Shown here one piece after another: positions 19,242-28,666 of a stretch of 64,000 bases of DNA. The stretch is from PALSA-693 sp963780345 (lineage in GTDB: Bacteria; Actinomycetota; Acidimicrobiia; Acidimicrobiales; Palsa-688): positions 690,628 to 754,627 of the forward strand of contig CAWABU010000004.1 of assembly GCA_963780345.1 (NCBI GenBank), read 5' to 3'. How positions within the stretch are numbered: position 1 is the first letter of the stretch; every line of letters starts with the position of its first letter. A program made the position numbers and the translations under genes. A model generated the notes under the pieces. The model searched no databases. It had not been told where the DNA came from and saw only the letters and a list, made by a program, of their open reading frames with translations.

Positions 19242-21986
19242 TTAGCTGGTGAAGATGGCGCCCGAGAGCTGGGCCCGCGAGGTGATGCCCAGCTTGGTGA
19301 AGACCTTGCCCAGGTGGTATTGGACCGTTTTTCGGCTCAAGAACAGCCGGGTCGCGATCTCCGGATTCGACAGACCGTCCCTGGCTAGCCGGGCGATCTC
19401 CGCCTCTTGCGCGGTCAGCCTGACAGTAGCGGCGACACCCCGCCTGCGGGCGCCCCCGCCGGCGGCGCGTAGCTCGCGCCGCCCTCGGGTCGCGAAGGCC
19501 TCCATGCCAATGTTGTCGAACATCTCGACAGCGGCGCGCAGCTGGTCCCGGGCATCGCGATGGCGCTGTTGCCGGCGCAGCCACTCACCGTACAGGAGGT
19601 GAGCGCGGGCGAGCTCGGGACGCAAGCTGGTGCGGCCCAACCGGTCGACGGCCTCGCGATACTCGTCCTCGGTGTCCTGGCCGTCGCTCAGCACCGCACG
19701 GGAACGCGCCCAGATTCCCTGTGCCCAGTCGGTCTGATGGGCACCGGTTGCCTCGGACAGTCGGCCAAGCGCATCGGCCGCCAGTCGGGTCTGCCCGGTC
19801 CGGCTGGCCGCTTCGATCAGCTCCGGCAGCGCCCACATGGAGACAAAGAGTTCAGGCGCCTCGTCGGCGGCTTGCTGCGCCTCGGCCACAGCCGCTTGGT
19901 AGCGGCCGAGACCGTTGTCAAGGATGGCAGATACCCAGCGGGCAAAGTGCATCCCCAGGCCCTGGCCGGCAGTTCGGGCGTCGGCAGTCTCGGCTTCGAT
20001 GAGCTGGCGGGCTTCGGGTTCTGCGCCCCGAAGAGCTGCCAAGAAAAGTGCGCCGTAGCGGGCGAAGCCGGTCCCGGTTGCGGCTGCGATCGCCTCCGCC
20101 TCCGCCCCCAGCGAAGCCGCCTCGGTAAAGTCGCCGCGCCAAGCCGCAAGCAGGCCCGCTCCCTGTACCCACAGCGGCAGGTGGACCAGCAGGCCGTTTT
20201 CGCGGACGGACTGCAGCTGTCTGGCGGGGTTCTCGTACCAATAGCCGTCGTCCCACACCATGGCCGCGGCAGCTGCGGCCAACCAGCCCCATCGCAGGCC
20301 CTCCTCCACCGTGATCTCTTCCTCGGCGAAAGCTCGCGTTGCTCCCCGTAGCAGGGGGGCTGCCTTGGCGTGTCCCTCGGTGATCAGTACGGCCAGCCCG
20401 TCCAGGAGCAGGTCCGGCGGCCGAGGCGATCCTGCGGGCGGCGGGGCTGATCGGGCGGCCTGGGCGACTTCGTGGAGACTGCCGGCGCCGGCGAACTCGC
20501 CGGCGAACATGGCAGCGGCCCACGCGTCCAGGTAGGTCTGGCGCGCCAGGGTGGCATTCAGCGCCTCGAGCTGCTGTGCGGCCTTCGCCAGCAGTGCCGC
20601 CGCGTCGCCGCTGGCACTGGACGCGAACGCGATCTGCCCGCGCAGCAGGCTCGCCAGCGCCTGCTGGAGTTCATCCAGCGGCCCTGCCGTCGCGGTGGCA
20701 AGCAGCTCGGCTGCCGTCTCGAGGCCGCCGGCCTGCAGACTCGCCTGGGCGGCCGCCAGTGCCCGCCCGGACCTCAGGGCGGGTTCGGGTGTGAGCGCGG
20801 CCGCGCGTCGCAAGAACGCGGCCGCCGCGGCCATGCCGCCGCGGGCCTGCGCCTGGCCCGCTGACCGCTCCAGCTCGGCCGCCACCTTTTCATCCGGTCC
20901 CGGCGCAGCCGCAGCGAGGTGCCACGCCCGTCGGTCCGGGTCACGGTCGCGATCGGTCACCTCGGCCAGCGCCAGGTGTGCCGCCTGCCGCTCCGGCAGC
21001 GACCCCGCCGAGTACGCGGCCGACCGCACCAGCGGATGCCGGAACCGTACCCGCGTCTCGGTCTCCAGCAACCCGTCGGCCGAAGCGGCTACCGCAGCCG
21101 AGGCCGGGATCATCAGCCGCTCGGCTGCCCACCACACCAGCCCCGGGTCGCCGGTCGGGTCCGCCGCCGCGACCAGCAGCAGCCGGCGCGTGTCGGCGGT
21201 CAGCGCCTCGATCCGCCGCTGGAAGCCCTGTTCGACCCGCGCCGGTACCGCGCCCATCAGCCCGAACCCGCCCGCCAGCTCGGTGGGGCTCAGCCCGCGC
21301 GGCAACTCCAGCAAGGCGAGCGGGTTGCCGTTCGTTTCGGCCACGATCCGATCCCGGACTGTTTCGTCCAGTCGGAACGCGATCACCGAACGCAGTAGCG
21401 CCCGGGCGTCCCGGTTGGGCAAGCCCTGCACCTCCAGCGCCGCCAGTCCCTCGAACTGCCCATCCGAGTCGCGCGTGGCGAAGATCATCGACACCGGCTC
21501 GGCCAGCAAACGCCGCGCCGCCAGAGTCAGCACCTGTGCCGACGCCCGGTCCAACCACTGCGCGTCGTCGATCACGCACAACAGCGGCCGGTCCTCGGCC
21601 ACCTCCGACAGCAAGGTCAGCACCGCCAAGCCCACCAGGAACCGGTCCGGCGTGGGTCCTGCCCATAGTCCGAACGCGGTCGCCAGCGCGTCGCGTTGCG
21701 GACCCGGCAACCGCTCTAGATGGTCCAGAAGCGGCCCGCACAGCTGGTGGAGGCTGGCGAACGCCAGCTCCCTCTCCGACTCCACCCCTGCCGCCCGAGC
21801 CACCCGCATATTCGCAGCCGCGGCCGCCGCGTACTCCAGAAGCGCTGACTTGCCCACCCCCGCCTCGCCCCGCACCACCAGCGCCCGCCCCCGCCCGGAA
21901 CGTAACTCCCCCACCAGCCCGTCGAGCGCCACGCGCTCCGCCGTGCGGTCCAACAACCCCGCCACTGGCTCAGACCGCATCGGCAT
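19242..21986 (-). CDS. LAL-type transcriptional regulator (AAA ATPase plus LuxR HTH)
   Basis: 914 residues from the ATG at 21986 (GGAGGG just upstream; an ATG six bases later is an alternative). N-terminal AAA domain: Walker A GEAGVGKS near 40-47, Walker B LLCVIDDAQWLD near 128-139 and sensor motif FATRDSD. A long helical TPR-like middle follows, and the C-terminal LuxR helix-turn-helix is LTAQEAEIARLARDGLSNPEIATRLFLSRKTVQYHLGKVF. Proteins of this size (MalT/LAL class) integrate ligand and ATP binding and activate operons, often secondary metabolism or sugar use. No ligand can be named. It is transcribed alone; the nearest possible target is the decayed region upstream. Confidence 0.92.
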   Translation of the reverse strand: MPMRSEPVAGLLDRTAERVALDGLVGELRSGRGRALVVRGEAGVGKSALLEYAAAAAANMRVARAAGVESERELAFASLHQLCGPLLDHLERLPGPQRDALATAFGLWAGPTPDRFLVGLAVLTLLSEVAEDRPLLCVIDDAQWLDRASAQVLTLAARRLLAEPVSMIFATRDSDGQFEGLAALEVQGLPNRDARALLRSVIAFRLDETVRDRIVAETNGNPLALLELPRGLSPTELAGGFGLMGAVPARVEQGFQRRIEALTADTRRLLLVAAADPTGDPGLVWWAAERLMIPASAAVAASADGLLETETRVRFRHPLVRSAAYSAGSLPERQAAHLALAEVTDRDRDPDRRAWHLAAAAPGPDEKVAAELERSAGQAQARGGMAAAAAFLRRAAALTPEPALRSGRALAAAQASLQAGGLETAAELLATATAGPLDELQQALASLLRGQIAFASSASGDAAALLAKAAQQLEALNATLARQTYLDAWAAAMFAGEFAGAGSLHEVAQAARSAPPPAGSPRPPDLLLDGLAVLITEGHAKAAPLLRGATRAFAEEEITVEEGLRWGWLAAAAAAMVWDDGYWYENPARQLQSVRENGLLVHLPLWVQGAGLLAAWRGDFTEAASLGAEAEAIAAATGTGFARYGALFLAALRGAEPEARQLIEAETADARTAGQGLGMHFARWVSAILDNGLGRYQAAVAEAQQAADEAPELFVSMWALPELIEAASRTGQTRLAADALGRLSEATGAHQTDWAQGIWARSRAVLSDGQDTEDEYREAVDRLGRTSLRPELARAHLLYGEWLRRQQRHRDARDQLRAAVEMFDNIGMEAFATRGRRELRAAGGGARRRGVAATVRLTAQEAEIARLARDGLSNPEIATRLFLSRKTVQYHLGKVFTKLGITSRAQLSGAIFTS

Positions 21987-22704
21987 ACTCCCTCCACAGT
22001 CATTCGCGGACCTCAAGGGACCACGGTATTCGCTCCTCACTGACTCGAACCTGGACTTCCGTGCGCAGATCTGTTCGCGACCTGCCCGGTACGGCGCTTG
22101 TCGCGAAGTCCAGGGTCTCCTTCGTGACCGCGACAGGACCCGGGGAGTGTGGATCCGGATTCGGGCCACGACAGGGTTGCCGATCTCCCGCAGGACTTGT
22201 CCCGTCGCGCTGGCGTCGGGTAGCTCGGTCCACAACCGCCACCACAATGAGGAGTGTTTGCGTCCGTCGAAGGTGCCGACCGAGCCCTCAATACGTCCTT
22301 CTCCATCGCTCGTGGTCACATTCGACGACGGAACGTAGAGAAAGCGGGCCTGCGGGCCACTTCACTTCAGATCAAGTGATCCTCAACCGCTCGCGGCGGG
22401 CGCTAGGCTGGGAGTTGCAGCCGAGGGTTCCCGACTTCGAGAACTGCTTCGGTGGCTGCGACGAAGCGTGCTCCGGACCTTGGCACGGTCATCTTGGATG
22501 ACAAGGGAAGGTTCCGGTGGTGGCTAGGTGATCGACAGGCAGAAGTCTTTGGGCTTCACGGCGGTGGCCGCGGTTCCGGTGTTGAAGCGCTGTCTCTCTC
22601 GCTATGGTCGTCGACCCGTCCAGGGCGGTCATGGCCAGTCTGGGCGGGTCATGGTAAGGGGCAAGAACATTCCATCGGGTGGGCCCGTCAGAACCGTGGC
22701 CGAA
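21987..22704. other. Upstream region of the LAL gene; possible decayed frame
   Basis: No intact gene seen. On the minus strand a protein-like stretch (KHSSLWWRLWTELPDASATG, around 22200-22260) appears to continue after a frame change as FATSAVPGRSRTDLRTEVQV, ending near 22000. This may be a broken gene of about 100 residues. I do not recognise it. Confidence 0.3.
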
Positions 22705-23095
22705 ATGGCAAGCGCGCTCAGGGTCGGGGCGTCGGGCCCGACCGGCGACGGGGACAGCGACCTGTGGCATGACCGGGCGGCCTGTCGGGCTGTACCGACC
22801 GAGTGGTTCTTCCCCTTCGGACGCACCGCCGACTCACTCGAACAGACCGAGGCAGCCAAGGCCATATCCCGGTCCTGCCCGGTGCCGACGTCCTGCTTGG
22901 GGTTTGCTGGCGACCAACCACGAGGTCGGGATCTGGGGGGGCGCCACCGAAGACGAGCGCCGAGGCCTGCGCCGGACTTGGCTCGAGGCTCGCCGTCACC
23001 ACCATTCCACCATGCCGCGCAACGGGGCCTCTTCGGGTCCCCAGGCGGGCTCATCCGGCCGGTTGAAGGCAACCGGGGGAAGAATATCAAGCAGA
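22705..23095 (+). pseudogene. WhiB-family regulator, decayed
   Basis: Recognisable WhiB protein: DLWHDRAACRAVPTEWFFPFG, then EAAKAISRSCPVPTSCLGFA, and, in a different frame, LATNHEVGIWGGATEDERRGLRR, which holds the conserved GxWGG turn. WhiB proteins carry a 4Fe-4S cluster on four Cys and bind the housekeeping sigma factor. Here a frameshift splits the protein near 22905, and the Cys that normally ends the KAIC motif is Ser, leaving three cluster ligands. Both changes argue for loss of function. WhiB proteins are confined to Actinomycetota and their phages, which supports the taxonomic placement. Confidence 0.75.
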
Positions 23096-23110
23096 GCGAC
23101 GGAGCACGAC

Positions 23111-23509
23111 ATGCTGCACTTCTTGGGATCTGAGCTGGATCTCGAGGTGGACGAAGTCTGGGAGCGTTACAACGGACCGCGGCTCTTCGCCGGACATGAA
23201 GCGTCGGGCGAGACATGGCTGGTGGCCGAGATCCACGACACGCCACTCGGCGCCCAATGGCTCTGTGCCCCTCAGTCGCCTCGGGCGCTCGAGTGTGTCC
23301 GCGGCGGACGGGCCGAGGTGGGCGACGCCTTGCGACATTCGGCCGACGGCACGGCCCTTGTCGTGACGTTGGAGGCCGCCACCCTGGTGGCTGACCGGGT
23401 GCTGCTGTGCGCCGACCTTCACGACGACTTACTCCCGGCGGCCGGCTGGCGTGTGTCGTCTCTTGGCCTCGAACCTTCCGGCGGCGCTGTCGCCGCGTCC
23501 CACCGCTGA
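23111..23509 (+). CDS. Hypothetical protein (DUF6575-like?)
   Basis: 132 residues from an ATG with GGAG six bases upstream. The sequence is acidic and soluble and begins EVWERYNGPRLFAGHEASGETWLVAEIHDT. This resembles the opening of a small family of bacterial proteins of unknown function (possibly DUF6575), where a 'YDGP...F' stretch is followed by short strands. No catalytic motif is visible. It follows the whiB remnant on the same strand, with no other partner gene. Confidence 0.6.
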   Translation: MLHFLGSELDLEVDEVWERYNGPRLFAGHEASGETWLVAEIHDTPLGAQWLCAPQSPRALECVRGGRAEVGDALRHSADGTALVVTLEAATLVADRVLLCADLHDDLLPAAGWRVSSLGLEPSGGAVAASHR

Positions 23510-23723
23510 AAGAGTGGTCTCCTCAGCGACCTGACGCGAACAATTCACTCGCCGAGGATGGCGACCTCGACTCAACGGACGACGGGCGGGTACGGCCCGA
23601 GGCTGTACGCCCGGTGACGCCTAAGTTGGATGAAGGTATGGCGATACGGGCCGGCGAACCAGAGTGCCCAGGGGTGGCCTCAGCGTGGTGCTGGAGAACG
23701 ACGGCTCATGAGGTTTCCTCAAC

Positions 23724-24062
23724 TCAACCCGCAGGGGGCCACAGGTCCCGCGCCGAGTCGGGGGTCACCCCGTCTGCCTGTTCGCGGATGCGAGCCATGC
23801 TCCAGTGGGCTTTCTCGATCTGGGTGGCCGGCTCGCCGGTTGCCCGCCGACACTCGCTGTCCGCCCAGCTCTCCAGGAGGGACTTGATCATCTCCAACGA
23901 GACAAGACAGAGATTTTCGATCTGGTGCCGATGGAGCTGGGTCAACTCGTCGAGAGGCCTGTCCGCCAGTTCCTCTCGGTCAGCGATCTCGCTGTCGAAC
24001 ATCGCTTTGAGCGTCCCAACCATTCTGCTCGTGGCCTCTCGTATGTCTTCGTCTTCGCTCAT
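23724..24062 (-). CDS. Hypothetical helical protein
   Basis: 112 residues, start ATG with AGGAG seven bases upstream. It is highly charged and predicted all-helical (SEDEDIREATSRMVGTLKAMFDSEIADREELADRPLDELTQLHRHQIENLCLVSLEMIKSLLE), without membrane segments. I recognise no family. The clear ribosome site and amphipathic pattern support a real protein. It is a single gene facing the hypothetical gene at 23111. Confidence 0.6.
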   Translation of the reverse strand: MSEDEDIREATSRMVGTLKAMFDSEIADREELADRPLDELTQLHRHQIENLCLVSLEMIKSLLESWADSECRRATGEPATQIEKAHWSMARIREQADGVTPDSARDLWPPAG

Positions 24063-24614
24063 ATCGTGCTCCTATCGAGGCTCGCGGGTCTCTATCCCAG
24101 CCGGTCCAATACGGCATCGGCTCACGTCAAGAGTCGATCCAAGAAACGTCCTTGTCAAACGACCCTCCCGAGCGTGGCCGTGAAGGTCACCGCCAACATT
24201 GCGACCAACCCGGCGCTGCGTGGACGTAATCGGCCGCTAGTGCGGATGACGAGTGCCAACTGCCGCCACCAGATCCTGAGCGGAGTCGCCGTCGCTCGCT
24301 CTGGCCGCCCTCCCGGCAGCGGACCCGCAGGCCTGCGGCCGTTGCAGCTCGACCCGATAGCGATCGACGTCCGGGTGATGGTAACCCGAACGGAGGGCTC
24401 GATGTTCTTCAGGAATTGCCGGAAGACCACCGCTGGCCCGGCCACCGCCACCGGCCGGAGCAGGAACCGGGGCGCTCTCGATTGAGGGCGCTTGCCGGCG
24501 GGATAGTAGTCAACCCATGAGCGGGTGAGTTTCGGAAAGAGCCCGATACCGCCCGATCTCAATGATGGCACACGAGCCAGAGCTTTGTGATGGTGGAAAA
24601 GCTGGATGGTTGCG
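24063..24614. other. Intergenic, nothing assigned
   Basis: Frames of more than 130 codons exist on both strands but lack ribosome sites and recognisable motifs. Confidence 0.4.
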
Positions 24615-25097
24615 CTAAGTATGAGCCGAGCCAGGGCTCAGCAGTGCCGCCACCGCACTCGGGAAGCGTTTCTCGAAATCGATGATCCGGACCTCGGTGG
24701 GGGTAATTCCTATTCGTGTGGTCTTGGCGCCGCCCTGCTGGAGTTGGTCCACCCAGGCACGGCCTTGGTCGGGGCCGAAGTAGCGCTCAGCTGCGGCTGC
24801 GTACTCAGGGACGATACCGTCAGTTGGTTCGACCTTCGCTCGTCCACGGATCAGTAGTACGTGGTGGGGCCAGGTCGAGCTGTCGATGGTGAGGGCTACC
24901 GGCGCACCGCTGGACAGCGCCTTGAACTTCGGGGCGTTCGCCGGCGACGCCAGTACCACTTCGCTGCCGGTCCAGTGGAACCAGATGGGGATCACTCGGG
25001 GAGACCCGTCTGTCCAGGTGTAGGCGAACCTCGCTGGTTCGGTCGAGGTCAGCATCTCGTGGGCCACGGGGTCGTTGAGCGCTTCTTGCACGTTCAT
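24615..25097 (-). CDS. Pyridoxamine-5'-phosphate-oxidase-fold protein (FMN/F420 binding)
   Basis: 160 residues; the ATG at 25097 has GGAGG seven bases upstream, so I use it rather than the longer frame. The split-barrel pattern is clear: ARFAYTWTDGSPRVIPIWFHWTGSEVVLASP, APKFKALSSGAPVALTIDSSTWPHHVLLIRGRAKVE and a C-terminal TTRIGITPTEVRIIDFEKRFP. Actinobacterial members use FMN or F420 to reduce diverse small molecules; the substrate here is unknown. A 540-base region without a gene lies upstream. Confidence 0.85.
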   Translation of the reverse strand: MNVQEALNDPVAHEMLTSTEPARFAYTWTDGSPRVIPIWFHWTGSEVVLASPANAPKFKALSSGAPVALTIDSSTWPHHVLLIRGRAKVEPTDGIVPEYAAAAERYFGPDQGRAWVDQLQQGGAKTTRIGITPTEVRIIDFEKRFPSAVAALLSPGSAHT

Positions 25098-25637
25098 CGT
25101 CAGACCTCCAATACAAGGATGGCCAACGATAGATCCGCGTTCCACCTCGAGCTAGAGAAAGTGTCCATCGGATGCGGGCCTGGGGACGTCTGGAGGTACC
25201 CCGGAATCGCCGAAACGGCCAACCGCCCGCAATCCACCCATGGCCGGCCCGGAATGCCGGGACCAGCAGCTGCCGTTTGCGCATCTAACCATGTGCCCCA
25301 CCAGATCGGTCTCGCGGCTTGGGTACGAGATATGCAGAACACATGTAAAAGATGTGCAGAGCGCGTGGAGACCATGTGGAGGTCGCCGACCGTCTCCTTC
25401 AACGCACTGCCTTCTCAAACACGATGGCGCGAGCTGACCGCCGTTAACTTACAGGGCTCACCGAAGCGCTCGCCGGGTGGAAGGGACTCGGCGCCCCGGA
25501 GACGTCTATGCAGATTCAGATTGCGGTAGCTAACGCAATTTCCCATGACATCGCTATTGCTACGTTGACACCAGGCCACATTTTGGCGCGAACCGAGGAT
25601 CGCCGTCAGAGCCGGGGGACGTGAGCGTCCCGACCGT
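25098..25637. other. Intergenic, nothing assigned
   Basis: Somewhat lower GC than the surroundings in its right half. No gene or repeat recognised. Confidence 0.4.
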
Positions 25638-26870
25638 TCAAAGGTTGAAGACGCGCTTTGCGTTGAGCCCGAGGATCTTTTCTCGGGCCTCGTCCGATAA
25701 GTGATTCATCTGCCGCTCGACCGTCGCTGCCGAGTGTGGCCAGCTCCCCTCGTGGTGCGGGTAGTCGTTCGCCCACATGACGTTCTCGACGAGCTCGTTT
25801 GGTTCGATGGCCGAGAGACCTTCGTGGTCCTCTTGAAAGGTAGCGAAGCAGTTCCGGCGGAAGTACGCGGACGGCGGCTCGGGGATGACGGGCCTGACCC
25901 AGAAGTGGTGCGCCTTGTAGGCGTAGTCCATGGTCTCGAGGAGCCAGGGCACGAAGCCGATACCCGATTCGACCATGCCGGCTCGTAGCCCCGGGTGGCG
26001 CTCGAACACCCCGGAGGTGATGAGCTGGACAAGCGGCTCGATGGTGGTCTCCATCGAGTGGCAGACATAGTTGATGATGGCGCCGCCGTTGCCTCCCACG
26101 GCTCGGGGATCTCGGCCGGTCGACACGTGGAAGGTCAGGGGAAGGCCCGTCTCGTCGATCAGCGACCACAATGGCTCGAAGCTAGGATCGTTGTATTCCA
26201 GATGTCCCCACTGCTTCGGGCCGTAAACCGGGGAGTTCCCGAGACACAGACCGACGAAACCGCGCTCGGCCGCCCAGCGGACCGCTCGCAGCGCGCAGTC
26301 GAGGTCGCCGGTCGCGATGGAGGCGAGCGGTAGCGACCGACCGCCGTACCAGCCGCCGGCGCCCCCATGAAAGTCGTAGGCCCATCTGTTCCAGGCTCGG
26401 CACATGGCATCGGCGAACACCGGATCCGGTGTCGCCCAGCACAGCAGACCCTTGTTCGGGAAGATCAACTCGACGTCGATACCGTCGGCGGTCTGATCGG
26501 CTAGTCGCTCCTCCATGGTGCGACCGGTCGCGTTCCGCAACACGTCCTCGGGCTCCATCTTCGAACCCCAGTGGCGGTTCTCCCCTTTGGCTTTCGCCAC
26601 CGACTCGTCTGACGGTCGCACCATCATCGGCCGGTTGCCTTCGGTCACGGACCATCGCGATCCGTCCGGCCTGACCTCAAGGTGGGGAATGCGCTCACGG
26701 TACTCAGGCTCGATGTAGTCGGCGAGATAGGCGGCCGGCTCGTTTGCATGGCAATCGGCCGAAACGACGAAGTATTTCTGCGGGTCGTCCGCACGGATCG
26801 TCCGTGTCCACGAGTTTGGTCCTGGCGTCACCGTCCGCCAGGCGTTCGTCGGTGAGTGCGTGGCCGTCAT
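25638..26870 (-). CDS. Amidohydrolase-family protein (COG2159 type)
   Basis: 410 residues from the ATG at 26870 (GAGGAGGG upstream). TIM-barrel metal-dependent hydrolase/decarboxylase of the ACMSD-like group: it starts YFVVSADCHANEPA (the H-x-N-x variant of the first metal motif), has LTFHVSTGRD with the barrel His, GMVESGIGFVPWLLE, and ends with MWANDYPHHEGSWPHS holding the final Asp. Such proteins decarboxylate or hydrolyse aromatic or unsaturated acids. The divergent operon at 27157 handles unsaturated carboxylates, so a shared catabolic task is possible but not shown. Confidence 0.88.
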   Translation of the reverse strand: MTATHSPTNAWRTVTPGPNSWTRTIRADDPQKYFVVSADCHANEPAAYLADYIEPEYRERIPHLEVRPDGSRWSVTEGNRPMMVRPSDESVAKAKGENRHWGSKMEPEDVLRNATGRTMEERLADQTADGIDVELIFPNKGLLCWATPDPVFADAMCRAWNRWAYDFHGGAGGWYGGRSLPLASIATGDLDCALRAVRWAAERGFVGLCLGNSPVYGPKQWGHLEYNDPSFEPLWSLIDETGLPLTFHVSTGRDPRAVGGNGGAIINYVCHSMETTIEPLVQLITSGVFERHPGLRAGMVESGIGFVPWLLETMDYAYKAHHFWVRPVIPEPPSAYFRRNCFATFQEDHEGLSAIEPNELVENVMWANDYPHHEGSWPHSAATVERQMNHLSDEAREKILGLNAKRVFNL

Positions 26871-27156
26871 GTGACCCTCCTCAGGCACCCAACACCGGGG
26901 CCTCTGAGACTTCAAGCTTAGTGCTTCAGACCTCAACTACCTTGATGTCTCGCCCTTCAAAATCCCGAGCAGGCAGAGGTGCCGCGTCCCTGGGGAGAGG
27001 ATCAGATCATCAACGTAGTTGAGATTCGAAGCTCTTAGTATCGGCCATCAACGTGCCGACCAGATTCCCGCCCTGGTGGACTCGAGTTGCCTGACCTGTC
27101 GCTGTCGCCTCGGGGCGGGCCGACACGCTCGAAGTAGACAGATGTAGGGTGTGTGC

Positions 27157-27306
27157 ATGGTGGAGCCCGCCACCGACCGGGGAGTCGCCCGGTCTGCTGC
27201 GACCCCCGCCCACTTGCTTGTCGACGGGCTGGGTGGCAGGGGGGACGCCAAGCACTACCATGCCGCGGTGGTTCGGCTGATCGATCACGGTCCGTCCACC
27301 CCATGA
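27157..27306 (+). CDS. Possible 49-residue leader gene of the PrpF operon
   Basis: A short frame with strongly GC-rich third positions (MVEPATDRGVARSAATPAHL at the start, LVDGLGGRGDAKHYHAAVV in the middle). Its TGA overlaps the ATG of the PrpF-like gene (ATGA), suggesting coupling. No family is recognised; it could be a remnant of a larger enzyme. A TAGGGT box seven bases upstream would give a leaderless message. Confidence 0.4.
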   Translation: MVEPATDRGVARSAATPAHLLVDGLGGRGDAKHYHAAVVRLIDHGPSTP

Positions 27307-28490
27307 ATTTCGGAGTGCCTGTTGTCCTGATGCGTGGCGGGACCAGCAAAGGCCTGTTCTTCCACGCCCGCGACCTACCACCCCCCGGTCACCAGCGCGA
27401 CGAGCTGATTCTCGACCTCATGGGCAGCCCGGACCCCATGCAGATCGACGGGCTGGGCGGTACCTACTCGAGCACCAGCAAGGTCATGATCGTCGAACCG
27501 GGCCCGAATTCCACCGTGCGCTACTGGTTCGCTCAAGTAGGGGTCGACACTCCCACGGTCGACTGGTCGGGCAACTGCGGGAACCTGACCACGGCGGTGG
27601 CCGCGTTCGCGGTCGACGAGGGACTCGTCCCCGCGGTCGCACCGGTGACGCGCGTTCGGCTGCTCAACGGGAATACCGGGGTGAGGATCGACGCCGAAGT
27701 CCCGGTCGAAAACGGTCAGGTACAGACCCGCGGCGCCCAACCAGTCGCCGGTGTGCCTCGGCCCGGCGCCCCGATCGCCACCGACTACCTGCAGCCTGGT
27801 GGATCGGTAACCGGCCTCCTGCTCCCCACGGGCAGGGTCGCCGACGTCATCGACCAACCCGACGGGCTCCTGACGGTCTCGATAGTCGACGTCGCCAGTG
27901 TCTTTGTGTTCGCTCAGGCCCGTGACCTGGGTGTCGTTCCCGGCGCCCGGACGGTCGCGCAACTCAACGCCGACGGGGCGCTGTTGGAGCGGATCGAGCG
28001 GGTGCGCGGCGAGGCGGCCCGACTCATGGGGGTGGTCGATCGGGCCGGCGACGCCGCCGAGCGGTCTCCGGTCGTACCCCGGATCGCGCTGGTAGCCCCG
28101 GCACCCGACACCGCGATGGCCGCCCTTGAGGTGATCGCGGTCTCCATGGGCTTCGTGCACCGCGCCGTGCCGTTGACGGCCGCGCTGTGCCTCGCCGCCG
28201 CCGCTCATATCCCCGGCACGGTTGTTCAGGCGAACACGGCGCCGTGCGGTTCCACCGTGCGGATCGGCCACCCCCTGGGCCGGGTCGAGGTCCGATCGGA
28301 CGTTGACGTGACGGCGGCGGGCGGCGCCGTGGTCAACTCGGTCGGGGTGGTTCGAACCGCCCGCCGCCTGATGCGCGGCGTGGCCTACCCCTACCACGAG
28401 GAACTGGCGATCCTCGCCGGATCGGCCCCACCTCATGGGACCCGGCTTGCTGTCGATGGAGGGGCGACGCGACCGGGGACGACTCCGTGA
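27303..28490 (+). CDS. prpF: PrpF-family aconitate/methylaconitate isomerase-like protein
   Basis: 395 residues. PrpF proteins isomerise 2-methyl-trans-aconitate or related unsaturated tricarboxylates by proton transfer at an active-site Cys. Seen here: the N-terminal signature VVLMRGGTSKGLFFHARDLP, GLGGTYSSTSKVMIV, and the Cys motif VDWSGNCGNLTTAVAAFAVDEGLV; the second domain has QANTAPCGSTVRIGHPLG. The ATG overlaps the short upstream frame, and its TGA overlaps the GTG of the next small gene, so the genes are tightly coupled. With the TcuA-like flavoprotein downstream it suggests turnover of tricarballylate-, aconitate- or citraconate-like acids. Confidence 0.9.
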   Translation: MNFGVPVVLMRGGTSKGLFFHARDLPPPGHQRDELILDLMGSPDPMQIDGLGGTYSSTSKVMIVEPGPNSTVRYWFAQVGVDTPTVDWSGNCGNLTTAVAAFAVDEGLVPAVAPVTRVRLLNGNTGVRIDAEVPVENGQVQTRGAQPVAGVPRPGAPIATDYLQPGGSVTGLLLPTGRVADVIDQPDGLLTVSIVDVASVFVFAQARDLGVVPGARTVAQLNADGALLERIERVRGEAARLMGVVDRAGDAAERSPVVPRIALVAPAPDTAMAALEVIAVSMGFVHRAVPLTAALCLAAAAHIPGTVVQANTAPCGSTVRIGHPLGRVEVRSDVDVTAAGGAVVNSVGVVRTARRLMRGVAYPYHEELAILAGSAPPHGTRLAVDGGATRPGTTP

Positions 28491-28666
28491 CTGGGCCGGC
28501 CCGTCGATCCGGACCGGGCGCCAACCACCGGGAGTTCTACCGGCGGAGCTATGCCGAAGAGGTCGGGAAGATCCTTCGCCAGATGACGCTGATCGGGAAA
28601 GCGGAGCCCGGTGAGTGGACCATGGAGATTCGACTTCAGCCTGGCAGAGGGGACGATGATGCCTAG
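28487..28666 (+). CDS. 59-residue small protein between PrpF and the flavoprotein
   Basis: Starts with a GTG overlapping the PrpF stop (GTGA) and ends ten bases inside the start of the flavoprotein gene. The product is charged and helical: REFYRRSYAEEVGKILRQMT, then KAEPGEWTMEIRLQPG. Four-base overlap in front, overlap behind, and GC-rich third positions all argue that it is translated. No family is recognised. It could be an accessory subunit of the flavoprotein or isomerase. Confidence 0.6.
   Translation: MTGPARRSGPGANHREFYRRSYAEEVGKILRQMTLIGKAEPGEWTMEIRLQPGRGDDDA

Noticed and set aside
20551..22501. Plus-strand frames of 500-600 codons opposite the LAL gene
   Set aside because: Mirror-frame composition (Ala/Ser/Arg/Pro), while the minus strand has complete Walker and HTH motifs.
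24375..24400. GTAACCCGAACGG on the plus strand
   Set aside because: First half matches but the second half is AGGGCTC and no gene follows.
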